This document shows, piece by piece, positions 1 through 58,549 of a stretch of 64,000 nucleotides of DNA. The first letter of the stretch is position 1. Each line of letters begins with the position of its first letter. The notes under the pieces were generated by a model. The model saw only the letters and a list, made by a program, of their open reading frames with translations, was not told where the DNA came from and did not search any database. Position numbers and translations under genes: made by a program. Location: contig NC_053134.1 of the NCBI RefSeq assembly GCF_010015445.1, positions 14,057,129 to 14,121,128 on the forward strand. Direction: 5' to 3'. This stretch comes from Perca fluviatilis (taxonomy: Eukaryota > Chordata > Actinopteri > Perciformes > Percidae).

Positions 1-1169
1 TCGCTTCACCATGTGCCCCAACTCCATACTACACACCAACTGCATACACTAGGTACTACTTACTGATCTTTCCAGTGTACTGGCTTTTCGGTGTGTGCAC
101 AAGAAACCAACATACTTCACTGTTTTAGAAAACAGGAAATGTTGCAATTCATGCAACGCGGGTTGTCACTGCCAATGACAAGACAGCGAAATGTTTCTGG
201 AGCCGTTTCACAAACATCTGTAGTTAAGATTTTTTATTTTACAGCTTCTCACTTTCCTGCACAAATACTGTATGTGTCAAACCATTCTGAATGAAGTATT
301 GTGGTGCTGCAGAGACATCCCAGCCTACAAATTGAATCCTACAGAGTAAAGAAATTTTTGTTTTGTTTTGTACAGATCCTCGCATCACACTTTAGTCATT
401 TTTATTTTAATATTTTTCAATGAAAATAAGAATGATGCAAAAATAATAATTCCCTCAAAAATCGTGAAACATATCGCAATCGCAATATCAGTCAAAATAA
501 TCGCAATGAGGTTTTTTTCCTCATATCGTGCAGCCCTATATGTAGTATGGATTGGGACACAGCATGTGACTGATCATAGTCTCTTTCAAAAATTGTCTTC
601 ACAGAAACACTGCAGGTCTGAAATGCCAATGGTGCCCCCTAGTGTTCTAAAACGGATAAAGCCTCTTACTAAAGAAATGCCGTCCCCCCCCTTAACACAA
701 CAGTGTCCTTCTCATCTCATGTGGTTGACTATTTTAATACTCTGATCACTACACAGAAAAAAAAAAAAAAAAAAAAAAAAAAAACAGCAGAAGGCAACAT
801 GGTGGCTGAGTTATTTACGAGAGCGTCCTGTGAGAGAGAGGACACAGGCCTGATACCTGCGATATGTGTGTCCATCTGTTTGTTTGACGAGGCCCTACCT
901 GGAATACATTGTACCAGATAAGAGGAGCAGATAAAATAACAGAAATCATATTCCTTTTGCAGATCGCATACCGACTGTATAAAACAACTACTGCTGATGA
1001 TGGTTTCACACGACTAAACATTAGTTTTTCCAATTTAAAAAGTCTCATCCAAAATTCTCATATTCGTTGATCCACTGAACACCCATAAAACCACCAGATC
1101 CGGGGAGGTGACCCAGTCAGTCCACTGCCCTGGAAACACACCTGTGAATCTTGACCAATGCAAACGCAC
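1..1169. other. PTPN12 intron 15 (part)
   Basis: No coding exon matching the PTPN12 C terminus was found here. At about 440-540 lies a hAT right-end remnant (AATCGCAAT repeats, then CGTGCAGCCCTA). A 28-nt poly(A) run lies at 757-784. Confidence 0.6.
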
Positions 1170-48486
<47,317 letters not shown>

Positions 48487-49130
48487 CCTTCAGTCCTCTT
48501 GTAACGTATCCCGTTGCCTTTTCCTTTTTTTAAAAACAACCTCCCAAAGCAGCAAGGGAGGAGAAAATTCAAAAATAAAACAAAAAAGGACACAAGGTAA
48601 AGGGAGAGGGGAAATAAATTAAAAATAAATAAGCTTCACGGATCCTCCCAGAGAGTCATCGTCGGTTCATAACACAACACCTTCTTTTTTTTTTTTATTA
48701 TCGCCCCATGTTGTTTCACCCTTTCCTTCTTTCTTCTGGGCTGTTTTCACAAGGCTAACGGTTAACGTAGTCCCAAAGAAAAGCAGCGGCGGCCGGGCTT
48801 TCACGTCTACAAACAAGTTAACAACCGTGGCGTCACATTAACTGTTAACACTAGGCTCTGTAAGAAAATAAAAAGATTGAAAAAGGACAAAAACCCTGAT
48901 CTGGTCAGTCTATCTACCCCTCCCTGTCTACCTCGGTTGCCACATTCACACACTGCTGCTCGTTATTCGCTACTGGGGAACATCCGGACTGGGCAAAGCC
49001 GAAGGAGAACACGACCTTCCCTTTCCAGGATATAGCGGCCTGTGATTGGACACCTGACACCAGAAATTAAAATCCCATTGGCTTACGTGGCTGTAGCTCT
49101 ACCAAAGATCCAAGTCTGATTGGATAGAAT
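48487..49130 (-). promoter_or_regulatory. PTPN12 5' UTR and likely promoter with three CCAAT boxes
   Basis: CCAAT (ATTGG on the plus strand) occurs at 49045-49049, 49077-49081 and 49119-49123, spaced 32 and 42 bp, typical of NF-Y promoters. Between them and the start codon lie GC-richer stretches, for example near 48785-48800. No TATA box is evident. The transcription start is not determined; a site near 48900-49000 is a guess. Confidence 0.5.
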
Positions 49131-50212
49131 GTGTGTCTGTCGTTTTGACGCGGTTCGTCATCATTATCAGAAATTATCAAAATACTGTATAAAAAACCCT
49201 CAATATGACAAATATATGATGTAACTGTAATACTGTTATGTATATTGATTTAATGTATTTTATCATGTAATTATATGAATATGTAGAGTAATCTTTTTTT
49301 TTCTAAAAGTGTTTTTCTTACATTTTGTGAATTGTATTTTATTGCTTGGAGTTTGCTTACCATAGAAATAAGTATTAGTATTTCTATGATTCATACTGTC
49401 AATGTTGTTTTTATGTGTTGTTTGTGTATGTATGTTTAAATATGTAATTAACTGCCAGATAGACCAAGCACAATTTTACACCTTTCCATACTTTCTACTC
49501 AAATATAAAGGTTGTGCCCCTTTACAACAGTCGTGCCAATTAAACGTGTTTGGATTTTTGTTTGGTATGAAATCTGTTTCAAAGAATAGACTAAATGGAT
49601 TTAATTTTACAGCCTCTGTTAGTTAGTTATTCTATAAGAAGACTACATATATTGTTTACAGTAATATAGCATATGCTTTCCCTGTATCTAGTATACCTTT
49701 TAAAGTTATAGGCCTATCTGATTGTTTTATAAACCTGCCATTTTATGGTTTTATCTGTTGTGGAGAAGGGGATGAATTTTCTCATTAACTTCTAATCCAA
49801 AATTATTCCTGAACTTCACACTCATACATCTAGTTGCTTACATAAGTAGCAAAACTCAAAATTGCAAGTAAAAGTAACAAGCAGTAAGATGTCACTCTGA
49901 GAACGGCACCTTTCAATTAAATCACTGATGCATTCATGTGAAAGCGTTTCTGTTATGTAAAAGGTCCAGGTGGCACTCGGTCTAATTCCTTCAACTCATT
50001 TTAGTGGAGGTTTGAGTCACATGTACAATCACACATTGAAGCCACTGACCTCCACTATCTCACAACATACATGTGCCTTGCACTGCATGCTGCACTCTGT
50101 CAGGAGATGCAGGAGAGAAAACTTCTCTCTATAAACTTCTCTATATGGTTTAATAATCCTGTCACTCAGAGCCAGAGCGGTTACTGGATTTGAATCTGGA
50201 TCACTAACACAC

Positions 50213-50307
50213 GCACACACACACACACACACACGCACGCACGCACGCACGCACACACACGCACACACACGCACACACACACACACACACACACACGATA
50301 GATAGAT

Positions 50308-50378
<71 letters not shown>

Positions 50379-50379
50379 G
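50213..50379. repeat. CA/CACG tract followed by (GATA)n
   Basis: CA with CACG variants to 50296, then about 20 GATA units to 50379. Confidence 0.96.
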
Positions 50380-50526
50380 GATATTATGTGAAGCCCAGAG
50401 TGAAGAAGCAGCTAACAGCCAACAGATTAATGGCTCAAATATATAATCTGGATTAGATACAACCAGAAATAGAAACAAACAAATTTGTCATGAAACATCT
50501 CCACCAATGGTCACACCGGTTACATA

Positions 50527-50529
<3 letters not shown>

Positions 50530-50587
<58 letters not shown>
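50530..50587. repeat. (GT)n
   Basis: 58-nt run. Confidence 0.97.
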
Positions 50588-50590
<3 letters not shown>

Positions 50591-51125
50591 TTAAATATGT
50601 TTAGTTATACAATAAAAAAAATATTGTTTCATAACTTTATTAAGGTATGCTAATTTTGAGCATCCAGTTCACTTAAATTGAATGTAACTGACAAACTGTT
50701 AGGAAAGAAAGAGCAACAGGGATGGAGAGAAGGAGAGAAAAGAGAAAATAAATTAGTATTCTGGATAGAGATGTCGGAGGACAGGAACTCAATAGACACT
50801 TGTGCATGATTAACTGTCTTCCGTTAAACACACACATGGAGAGAAGGGTAATCGAGTGACATTGTTTTCCTTTAGCTCTACCAGTGACAACAGACAAACC
50901 CGTCTATTCAGTCTGAGGAAGAGGGAGAGAGAGACGCTGTCACTGAGCCAACAAGCTTTCACACACAAACTGCTTTTTGTTGCTCTTGTCTTTAAACGTA
51001 TTTGCTTGTTATCCTCAGTAAATCTGTTTTGTTTTATTTGCTTTGTTTCTGTACCCTCTTTATTTACTCAACATGAGGGACACAGCTGATTTGAACATGT
51101 CTGATAACAGAGCCTGCCATAGTAA

Positions 51126-51315
51126 TTCTCTCCTCTCCTCTCCTCCCCTCTCCTCTTCCCTCCTCTCCTCTCCTCTCCTTTCCTTTTCTTTCCTTTCCTT
51201 TCCTTTCCTTTCCTCTCCTCTCCTCTCTTCTCTTCTCTTCTCTTCTCTTCTCTTCTCTTCTCTTCTCTTTTCTTCTCTTCTCTTCTCTTCTCTTCTCCTC
51301 TCCTCTCCTCTCCTC
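51126..51315. repeat. 190-nt pure pyrimidine tract (TCCTC/TTCTC units)
   Basis: No purine in the whole interval; units are mainly 5-mers that change from TCCTC through TTTCC to TTCTC and back. Confidence 0.97.
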
Positions 51316-51693
51316 AGAAGCTGAACATCGGGAATGTTTGGCATTTTAACTTGCCTCTATCAATGTGATCTTTAAAGCTCTAATTTATATTTTTAGCCAC
51401 AGACAATTAAGTCTTAGTTATGTTGCATATTTTTATGTTTAGTAATATTATTTATGTGCAGACAGAATTGTACCATTTGAACCATTTTAAGCCAACAAAC
51501 TATCTAACTAACTGATTACAGCGTGTTATATCTGTGTTTATCAACTGTGTCTGAGTAGAGGAGTGTAATGGCCCCTGGGGCTGAATTATTATGTGGGTTT
51601 GTGGTGAGACTTCTTTCTTTCTTCTACAGTTAAGCGGAAACAGGTCAAGCAGGCTGAAGAGATGAACCCACACCAAAGAGTGCTCTTCTTTAC

Positions 51694-51697
<4 letters not shown>

Positions 51698-51735
<38 letters not shown>

Positions 51736-52053
51736 GTTGAATGGGGAATCATATTTTAAGAAAAGACCTTATGGCCTCCTGCGATCCAGCCCCTTCTATC
51801 TGTCACTTCCTTTTCTTAGCACTGCTTCTGTTTTCTCTGTACTGTATCTGACCCTGACCTTTGATCTCTCTGTGGAGAAGATAGTCACAACAAGGGATCA
51901 ATTACACCTCATATTAAGATTCCCGTTTTCTTCCTTAACAACTCGCCCCCGTCCATCCTCTTTGCTTCATTTACCACGTCTCGCTCGCTTTCTCCCGACT
52001 CCCCCCTTTTATCTCCCTCTCTTCCTCCTTTTCTCCCCCCTTTTACTCACTCG

Positions 52054-52085
<32 letters not shown>

Positions 52086-52166
52086 CTGGAATGTGCTGCT
52101 CAGAAGCAGCTGAGTGGAGGAATGTTGCTGTAACAAGCCCATACACAACCCCAGGGGAGGGAGGCT

Positions 52167-52205
<39 letters not shown>

Positions 52206-52224
52206 GATGCACACACACGCACAC

Positions 52225-52264
<40 letters not shown>
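51698..52264. repeat. Cluster of (GT)n, (CT)n and (CA)n runs
   Basis: GT 51698-51732, CT 52061-52085, CA 52170-52202 and 52211-52264. Confidence 0.94.
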
Positions 52265-52266
<2 letters not shown>

Positions 52267-52596
52267 CATTTCTTCTTCATGACGTTTGTTCTTTGACTTT
52301 CTTTCTCACTGCTAAACGATAAACTCCCTCGTGTTCTGTCTTTTCCACGTGTGCCTGCAGTGGAGGGCAGAGCATGAAGCTGCATGTTTGAGAACATATA
52401 GCAGGATGAGTATATCTGGTCCGGACACAAACACACAGAAAGAGAGACAGAGAACGTGAGCCTGCCTGTTGCAGTAATGAAGTAGGGTGAAAATGTTTGC
52501 CCACAGGGAGGAATGACTCAGTTGCATGTTGCTCAACCCCGCCATGCCCCCCCCCACCCTCCCCCCCCACGTTAAAGGCTTCAGAATTCACTCATC

Positions 52597-53078
52597 CACA
52601 CAAAAAATACTGGGTCAATTTGAACCAAATTTGGGTCAGTCTAGCACCGATCCAGTACCCATGAGCATAGAAATCACTGGGTCACCAATCACAACCAAAG
52701 AAAAATTTTATTTTGACCCAGTTTTAGTTATTGGTATAATGTTTTGGGGGTTATTCAGCCACACCGATATGTGGGTATTTTGAGTTGTAACAAGCTTTTT
52801 TTTTGTCTAAACAGAACACTAAAAATGTTTATAAAAACATACAGTTTATGGTTTAATTGATGACCCAACAAAAATCTAAGCATGACATTGTTACTGGATC
52901 AATATAACCACATATTGGTGTGGCTGAATAGCCTAATGTAAATAATATCAATAACTAAAACAAAATAACACATTTTTTTGATTTGGTCACCCAGTGGTTT
53001 TTATGCTCATGGTACTGGGGCGGTGCTACATTGTCCCAAATTGGGTACAAATTGACCAAGTCATTTTCAGTGTGTGCA
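52597..53078. mobile_element. Fold-back MITE with arms of about 190 bp
   Basis: The left arm (52597 to about 52795) and right arm (about 52885-53078) are inverted copies; shared blocks include GTCAATTTG, TAGCACCG, CCAGTACC(C)ATGAGCATA, ACTGGGT and ATTCAGCCACACC. Only about 90 bp separate the arms. No clear target duplication seen. Confidence 0.75.
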
Positions 53079-53509
53079 AGTAAAGAATAGAATACTCAAG
53101 TAAAGAAAAAATACTTCAAAATTGTACTTAAGATGATATTTGCATTATCAGATAGAGACCCAACCTAGGTAAATGTTAGCTGGCAGTATCTGAGTCTTTT
53201 TAGGGTACTCGCATGAAACGAAATACCTTACCTTACTATTTTCTCCAAAATCTTTTCTCAGTAGGTTTTTTCCCCTAAAAGATAAAAAAAATACCACGAA
53301 AATAAAAATGTATGTATATAACGTGAAAAATTAAAAAGTCAACAATACTGGAGTAACATGGACTAATGTAATGGTATCAAACAGAATGTTTGAAACTCAG
53401 CCTTATTATCTGTGTGATATGTGTGTGAGAAAACAGTGTGTGAGGTTGAGAGTGTGTGCAGCGTGGGCCGAGTGGTGAGGTGGGTGATGTGGCACTGCTC
53501 AGCCTTCTG

Positions 53510-53547
53510 TGTGTGTATGTGTCTGTGTGTGTGTGTGTGTGTGTGTG

Positions 53548-53582
<35 letters not shown>

Positions 53583-53661
53583 TCTTGGGTGCATCCCCTT
53601 CCCTCAACAGATTCCAGCCAGCCTGTCTCTGTCTTTACCAATGAGACACACACACACACAC

Positions 53662-53722
<61 letters not shown>
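53510..53722. repeat. (GT)n followed by (CA)n, an inverted pair
   Basis: GT-rich 53510-53582 and CA 53644-53722, separated by about 60 bp, so the two can pair. Confidence 0.94.
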
Positions 53723-53724
<2 letters not shown>

Positions 53725-53940
53725 GCACGCAGCCAGACATTGGCGGTTGAACGCTCTGTCAGATTTAGACACGTAATTACTGTCCTAGCTTTTGAGAGCT
53801 GCATATGTGTGTGTTTGTCTGTGTCTATTTAAGTAGCCTATACTGCATGTGTGTGTTTTACATGGAGTGTGTTTATGTTAGTGACACTGGTACAGAGCTT
53901 CCCTGCTTGCATACTGACACATTATTGTAAATGGACAAGA

Positions 53941-53958
53941 GGGTTAGGGTTAGGGTTA
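53941..53958. repeat. Three TTAGGG-type units
   Basis: GGGTTAGGGTTAGGGTTA; short interstitial telomere-like repeat. Confidence 0.85.
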
Positions 53959-54399
53959 AGAGAACCTGGCATAGAGTCCAGAAAAACTGCTTTTAAGGCA
54001 ATTCTAGTCACTGTAGAGTAACGTACTATCAACTGGCGCCCCCAAGTGGTAACATTTGCATGTTGCAGTGCAAAAGTCACTAACAAGATGTTTCAATGAA
54101 GAAAAGATGAGGGCACTGAAGTAAAAACTAGTTGGTTCAGTAAGATCCAACATCCCAAATACTCTTTTATACCATTTGTATATTGGTACATTGGTAATAT
54201 TGGTAATGTATCCTTGAATGAACAACAAGTATCTGACCCAACATGATGACATGCAGAGTTTGGCCTTGACCTGTGCCATCATCCCATCATCCCATCATCT
54301 TTTTTTTACATCAACTGTGTCACTTTGTAAACATGTTTTACCTGAATAAATGTAAATACCCCAACATCATATTCTTTTTTTCTATTTTTATGTAAGTAA

Positions 54400-54790
54400 G
54401 TAAGTAAGTAAAATTTATTTATAGAGCGCATTTCACAGATATAAATCACAAAGCGCTTTACAAGGTACATACACATATAAGTGGGAAGAAAATACAGCAT
54501 GACATGAGGAGAGACGAGGAGAAAAAGGCAACTCCCAGACTATGCCCCTGAATAGGGGTACAGTGTGGGAACAGGAAAAAAACACCTCAGCACATAAGCA
54601 CACAAGCAATACATTTGCACTGCTGCACACCACATAACAGTACATTTGCACTGCTGCACATAACACAACATAACAATATAACATGACACGCAGTGGGGGT
54701 GGGATGATGGGTGCATCGGGATAGGGGTCATGGAGTAGAGGTAGTCCAGGACAGGCAAACAGACATCTGGTCCTGCAGCCAAACAAAGGC
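54400..54790. repeat. Dispersed repeat with AGCGCATTTCACAG head
   Basis: Begins with GTAA tandem units (54394-54411), then TTATAGAGCGCATTTCACAG and AAAGCGCTTTACAAGG, sequence typical of fish retroelement 3' ends. Contains an internal duplicated block, CATTTGCACTGCTGCACA, at about 54612 and 54645. Confidence 0.5.
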
Positions 54791-55536
54791 GCTGGATGGC
54801 GCTGGATGTATAAAACTTTGTAACTTACTTTTTTAAGTACTCTGCTGTTTTACTACTAGAGTAACTCAGCATCAATCAATTGATTCAGCAAATGGCAAAA
54901 CAAGTAGTTGGAGAGGTTGAGGGGTAGGTTTAACAAAATGGTGGACTTCGACACAGGAAGCTGCTGTTCATTTTCAGTTTCCTTTAACAACAGTCATAGT
55001 TTCTTTTAACAGTGACTGCAATTGTTTTCTAACCTTAACCACGAGGGCGTTTTTCTTAATTATGAAGACGATGGTTTTCTAACTTTAACCAAGGAGCTAC
55101 CCTAACCCAAACCATGATCTTTAACTGAACTTTAGCGGTGTCAGATCAGAGTAGAAGTGAAAATGATTCATCTTTTGCTGATTGTAGTCAGTTAGTTCAT
55201 TTCAGTTCAAAGATTCATGTCACGACTATGCAGTTTGTTCACTTTTTTTTCAGGGTTTTGCATTTTTACAAAGTCAAACATGAGCCCCACCCCATTCTAG
55301 GAAGAGTCTTGATGACCTTTTTTCATAAATACATGCATTCAGCAGGTAAGACCTTTCTTGGCAGAGCGCAGGAGGACCTGTTGTGGCATTACTCACGCTC
55401 CATACAGAGGTGGAGTGTTGATGGTCAGAGACGGCGGTTCCCTCCTCTTCTCTTTTCTCATAACCAAACATCTGTCCAAGGTCACTCTGTGGTCCTTTTC
55501 CTCCTGAAGCAGTTGGAGAAGGAAAATTGTGACGAT

Positions 55537-55623
55537 ATGGCAGCTGAGATGGGTAACAACAGATTCTTCAGAAAACCAAATGCCATCCTGTGGATTGCAA
55601 CAGTGATGGTGATATTATATGCA
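55537..55623 (+). CDS. Tetraspanin exon 1
   Basis: 29 codons starting MAAEMGNNRFFRKPN and entering the first membrane span (AILWIATVMVILYA). Donor GTAAGT. A non-coding upstream exon is possible: an acceptor-like TTTTTTTTCAG sits at about 55243-55253. Confidence 0.8.
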
Positions 55624-55643
55624 GTAAGTATTCATTGTACTAT

Positions 55644-55679
<36 letters not shown>

Positions 55680-57757
55680 CTGTTCACTTATATTTGCTTT
55701 GCATGTTATAATTAGTCTAATAATTATTAACTACATTTGAATAACTCTGCTACTACTATGCAGTCAAAAGTAAAAGTACGTCTATCTCAGAAATACATGT
55801 GTTACAATTGTCTTCAGTGGTGGTGGGGGGGGGGTGTATTCAAATCCTTTAGCTACTTAAATATAAGTAGCAATATTACTTTAATCAATACTGATCATAT
55901 GTTTCGTATAAACAATCTCAAATCTGCCAAGTAAATAGTAAATAGTAACTGCCAGATGGTTGTAGGAGTAAAAGGTACAATATTTCTCTCTAAAGGAGCA
56001 TGAATGTAGAATACCCAAGTAAAGTACAAAACACCTCAAAATTATACTTTTTTTGCAGCTGTACAGTAAAGCCGCTGTTGCTTTGCAGGTCTGGTGTGTA
56101 CTGTTACTTATCCTGACAGCATCAGGACTCCTTCTGGACAGCCGGAGCTTTGAATGTGGGAACAGCGAGGTGAGACTGACAGGACGATAATAACACAAGT
56201 CATTTCTATATATTCTGTACTTGACAGAATAAAACATGGCAAATTCAGTCTCCTTTGGTCTTGGTTGTAACAACCGCGAGCAATATTGGATAATCTAATG
56301 AAGCAAATAAGGATTTATATGTAGCTAAATGAACAGAAGTTCCAGTGTGCCCTATAAGAAATCAGTAAGATCTTAAAATCACTCCTAAAAACAATATGTA
56401 ACCATGTGACACTGATGACGGTAACAGCTCAAATAAAAAGGTGCGTCATCTGAAATATGAAACTGGAAATTGATGCAAATCTGGTTAAACTGAAATATAG
56501 GCATGTGTATTATCTGTATTTTTTATTTATGTTTTGAATCAGGAATTATCTGATCAAAAATATGTAAACAAGACTATGAATCTGACCAAGACATTTGATT
56601 CCAGCTTTCGGTACTGACTGAGATTTACTACCCAGCCCTAGTCACTGTGTTGTGCTCTGTCCATGTGGATGTGATTGTGAGTTTTTTTTCTTGTAGGATC
56701 TTGTAGATTCCAGGCTGGAAATTTGGGCCAGACTGGTGTATTTCTGGTCGGGGTTCAGTCTGATGGTCTGTATGTTGCTGCTGCAGGAACTCTGGAGAAG
56801 AAATGGCTTCTATGCAAGAGTGGTATGTGGATGTCTGTGAGTAAGATATTCCCCCTCGGAAAAAAAACTTAAAACTTGATTGAACCGTCTTTCACTCCTC
56901 TTGTTTCTCTTAAGTCAATTGTTGCAGCCAGTGTCCTGTTGCTGAATATGCTTCTATCTGTTGGGTTTTGGGAAAAAGAGAATCAGGTAGGCATATCCCA
57001 CCTCACCTTTATAGTTGAATGTTGTAAACATTAACTAGCATGAGAATGAAAGCTCATTTTTGACATTGGAAACAGTAGTTTGACCAAAAAAAAAAAAACT
57101 TAACTCAAGGTCTTCGTCTTCTTACTACAGTAGTTTTGTTTCTGGAACTTTCAACCACATCTCACGGTCTTGGTCAGTGTCCCAATGTCAAATGGAACTA
57201 GCCTGTTTCAGAAATGGTGGCAGCAGTGGCATTAAAGCATCATTGCAGGTGTTTGTCTTTCTATTTGCCTCTAGGTGATAAAACAGTTTGAGAAGCGCTA
57301 CTTGGCTCTGCTGCCTCTGGCAGATACACCAGGAAACACACTAAACCAGACTGACACAATCTGCCATTCACTCAACAATGTGTACCGCTGGCAGGCTGAG
57401 GTAAGGCAGGAAATATTTTTTAGGATGTAAAATTTACTGTAAGGAAAACAATTGTTTGTCTGTCTTCTTACTAATGTTGCTTCGTAACTTGTGGATGTAC
57501 TGTTTGCTAACAAGTCTGTCATGTCAACCTAAACGTTGATGATATGTCAATGTTGTGTTCAGAGGTTTAAAGGTCCCATGACATGCTGCTTTTTGGATGC
57601 TTTTATATAGACCTTAGTGGTCCCCTAATACTGTATCTGAAGTCCCTTTCCTGAAATTCAGCCTTGGTGCAGAACTACAGCCACTAGAGCCAGTCCCACA
57701 ATGAGCTGTCCTTAGGATGTACCATTTCTGTGTCTGTGGGGGGGGGGAAAAAAAAAA

Positions 57758-57796
<39 letters not shown>

Positions 57797-58472
57797 ACAA
57801 CCACCATTTTTGTGGGGGAAACGAGAAAATCCTTTTTTGGGGGGGGGGGCAAACATAGGGGGGGGGGCACCCCAGGGTGGGGGGGGCCCTTGTTTTTTTT
57901 GACCTCCCAAGGAGCAAGATTCCAGATCGGCCCATCTGAGCTTTCATTTTCTCAAAGGCAGAGCAGGACACCCAGGGCTCGGTTTACACCTATCACCATT
58001 TCTAGCCACTGGGGGACCATAGGCAGGCTAGGGGAACTCATATTAATGTTAAAAAACCTCATAAAAGTGAAATTTTCATGCCATGGAACCTTTAAAGAAA
58101 GTTATTCATTACATACTGTCAGCCATTGTACACGTGTTCTTGCAGTTTATGACATTTCAATTCTGCACCAAGGCTGAATTTCGGGAAAGAGACTTCACAT
58201 ACAGTATTAGGGGACCACTGAGGTCTATATAAAAGCATCCAAAGAGCACCATGTCATGGGACCTTTGAGACACACAATACATTGTGAATGTGGACTAATG
58301 AAACTGTGAATGAACTGTGAAAACATGGAACACATTCTAACTCTCAGTTACCTGCACACACCATTTGTACAAACAGAAGGAAGATTCAAAATGACATCTT
58401 CAATGTCTATTTTTATTTCGTAGTAGTTGTTTGAGTAAAGCACATATCTAAGTAGCTCTGAGTCATATGTGG

Positions 58473-58549
<77 letters not shown>

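Larger units (their letters stand above)
49131..55536. other. Intergenic region between the two head-to-head genes
   Basis: No coding exon supported. Holds CA/GATA and GT repeats (50213-50587), a 190-nt pyrimidine tract, CT and CA repeats, a fold-back element (52597-53078), a short interstitial telomere-like repeat and a dispersed repeat at about 54400-54790. 49200-50010 is AT-rich with nothing recognisable. Confidence 0.6.

Noticed and set aside
51043..51344. Leu/Ser-rich frame and its Arg/Glu antisense frame
   Set aside because: Both come from the 190-nt pyrimidine tract.
55138..55536. N-terminal extension of the tetraspanin by 133 codons
   Set aside because: The upstream frame has no membrane or domain features and includes an acceptor-like site; tetraspanins start a few residues before span 1, as the ATG at 55537 does.
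57614..57971. Poly-Pro / poly-Gly frames
   Set aside because: Homopolymer region that is probably miscalled.
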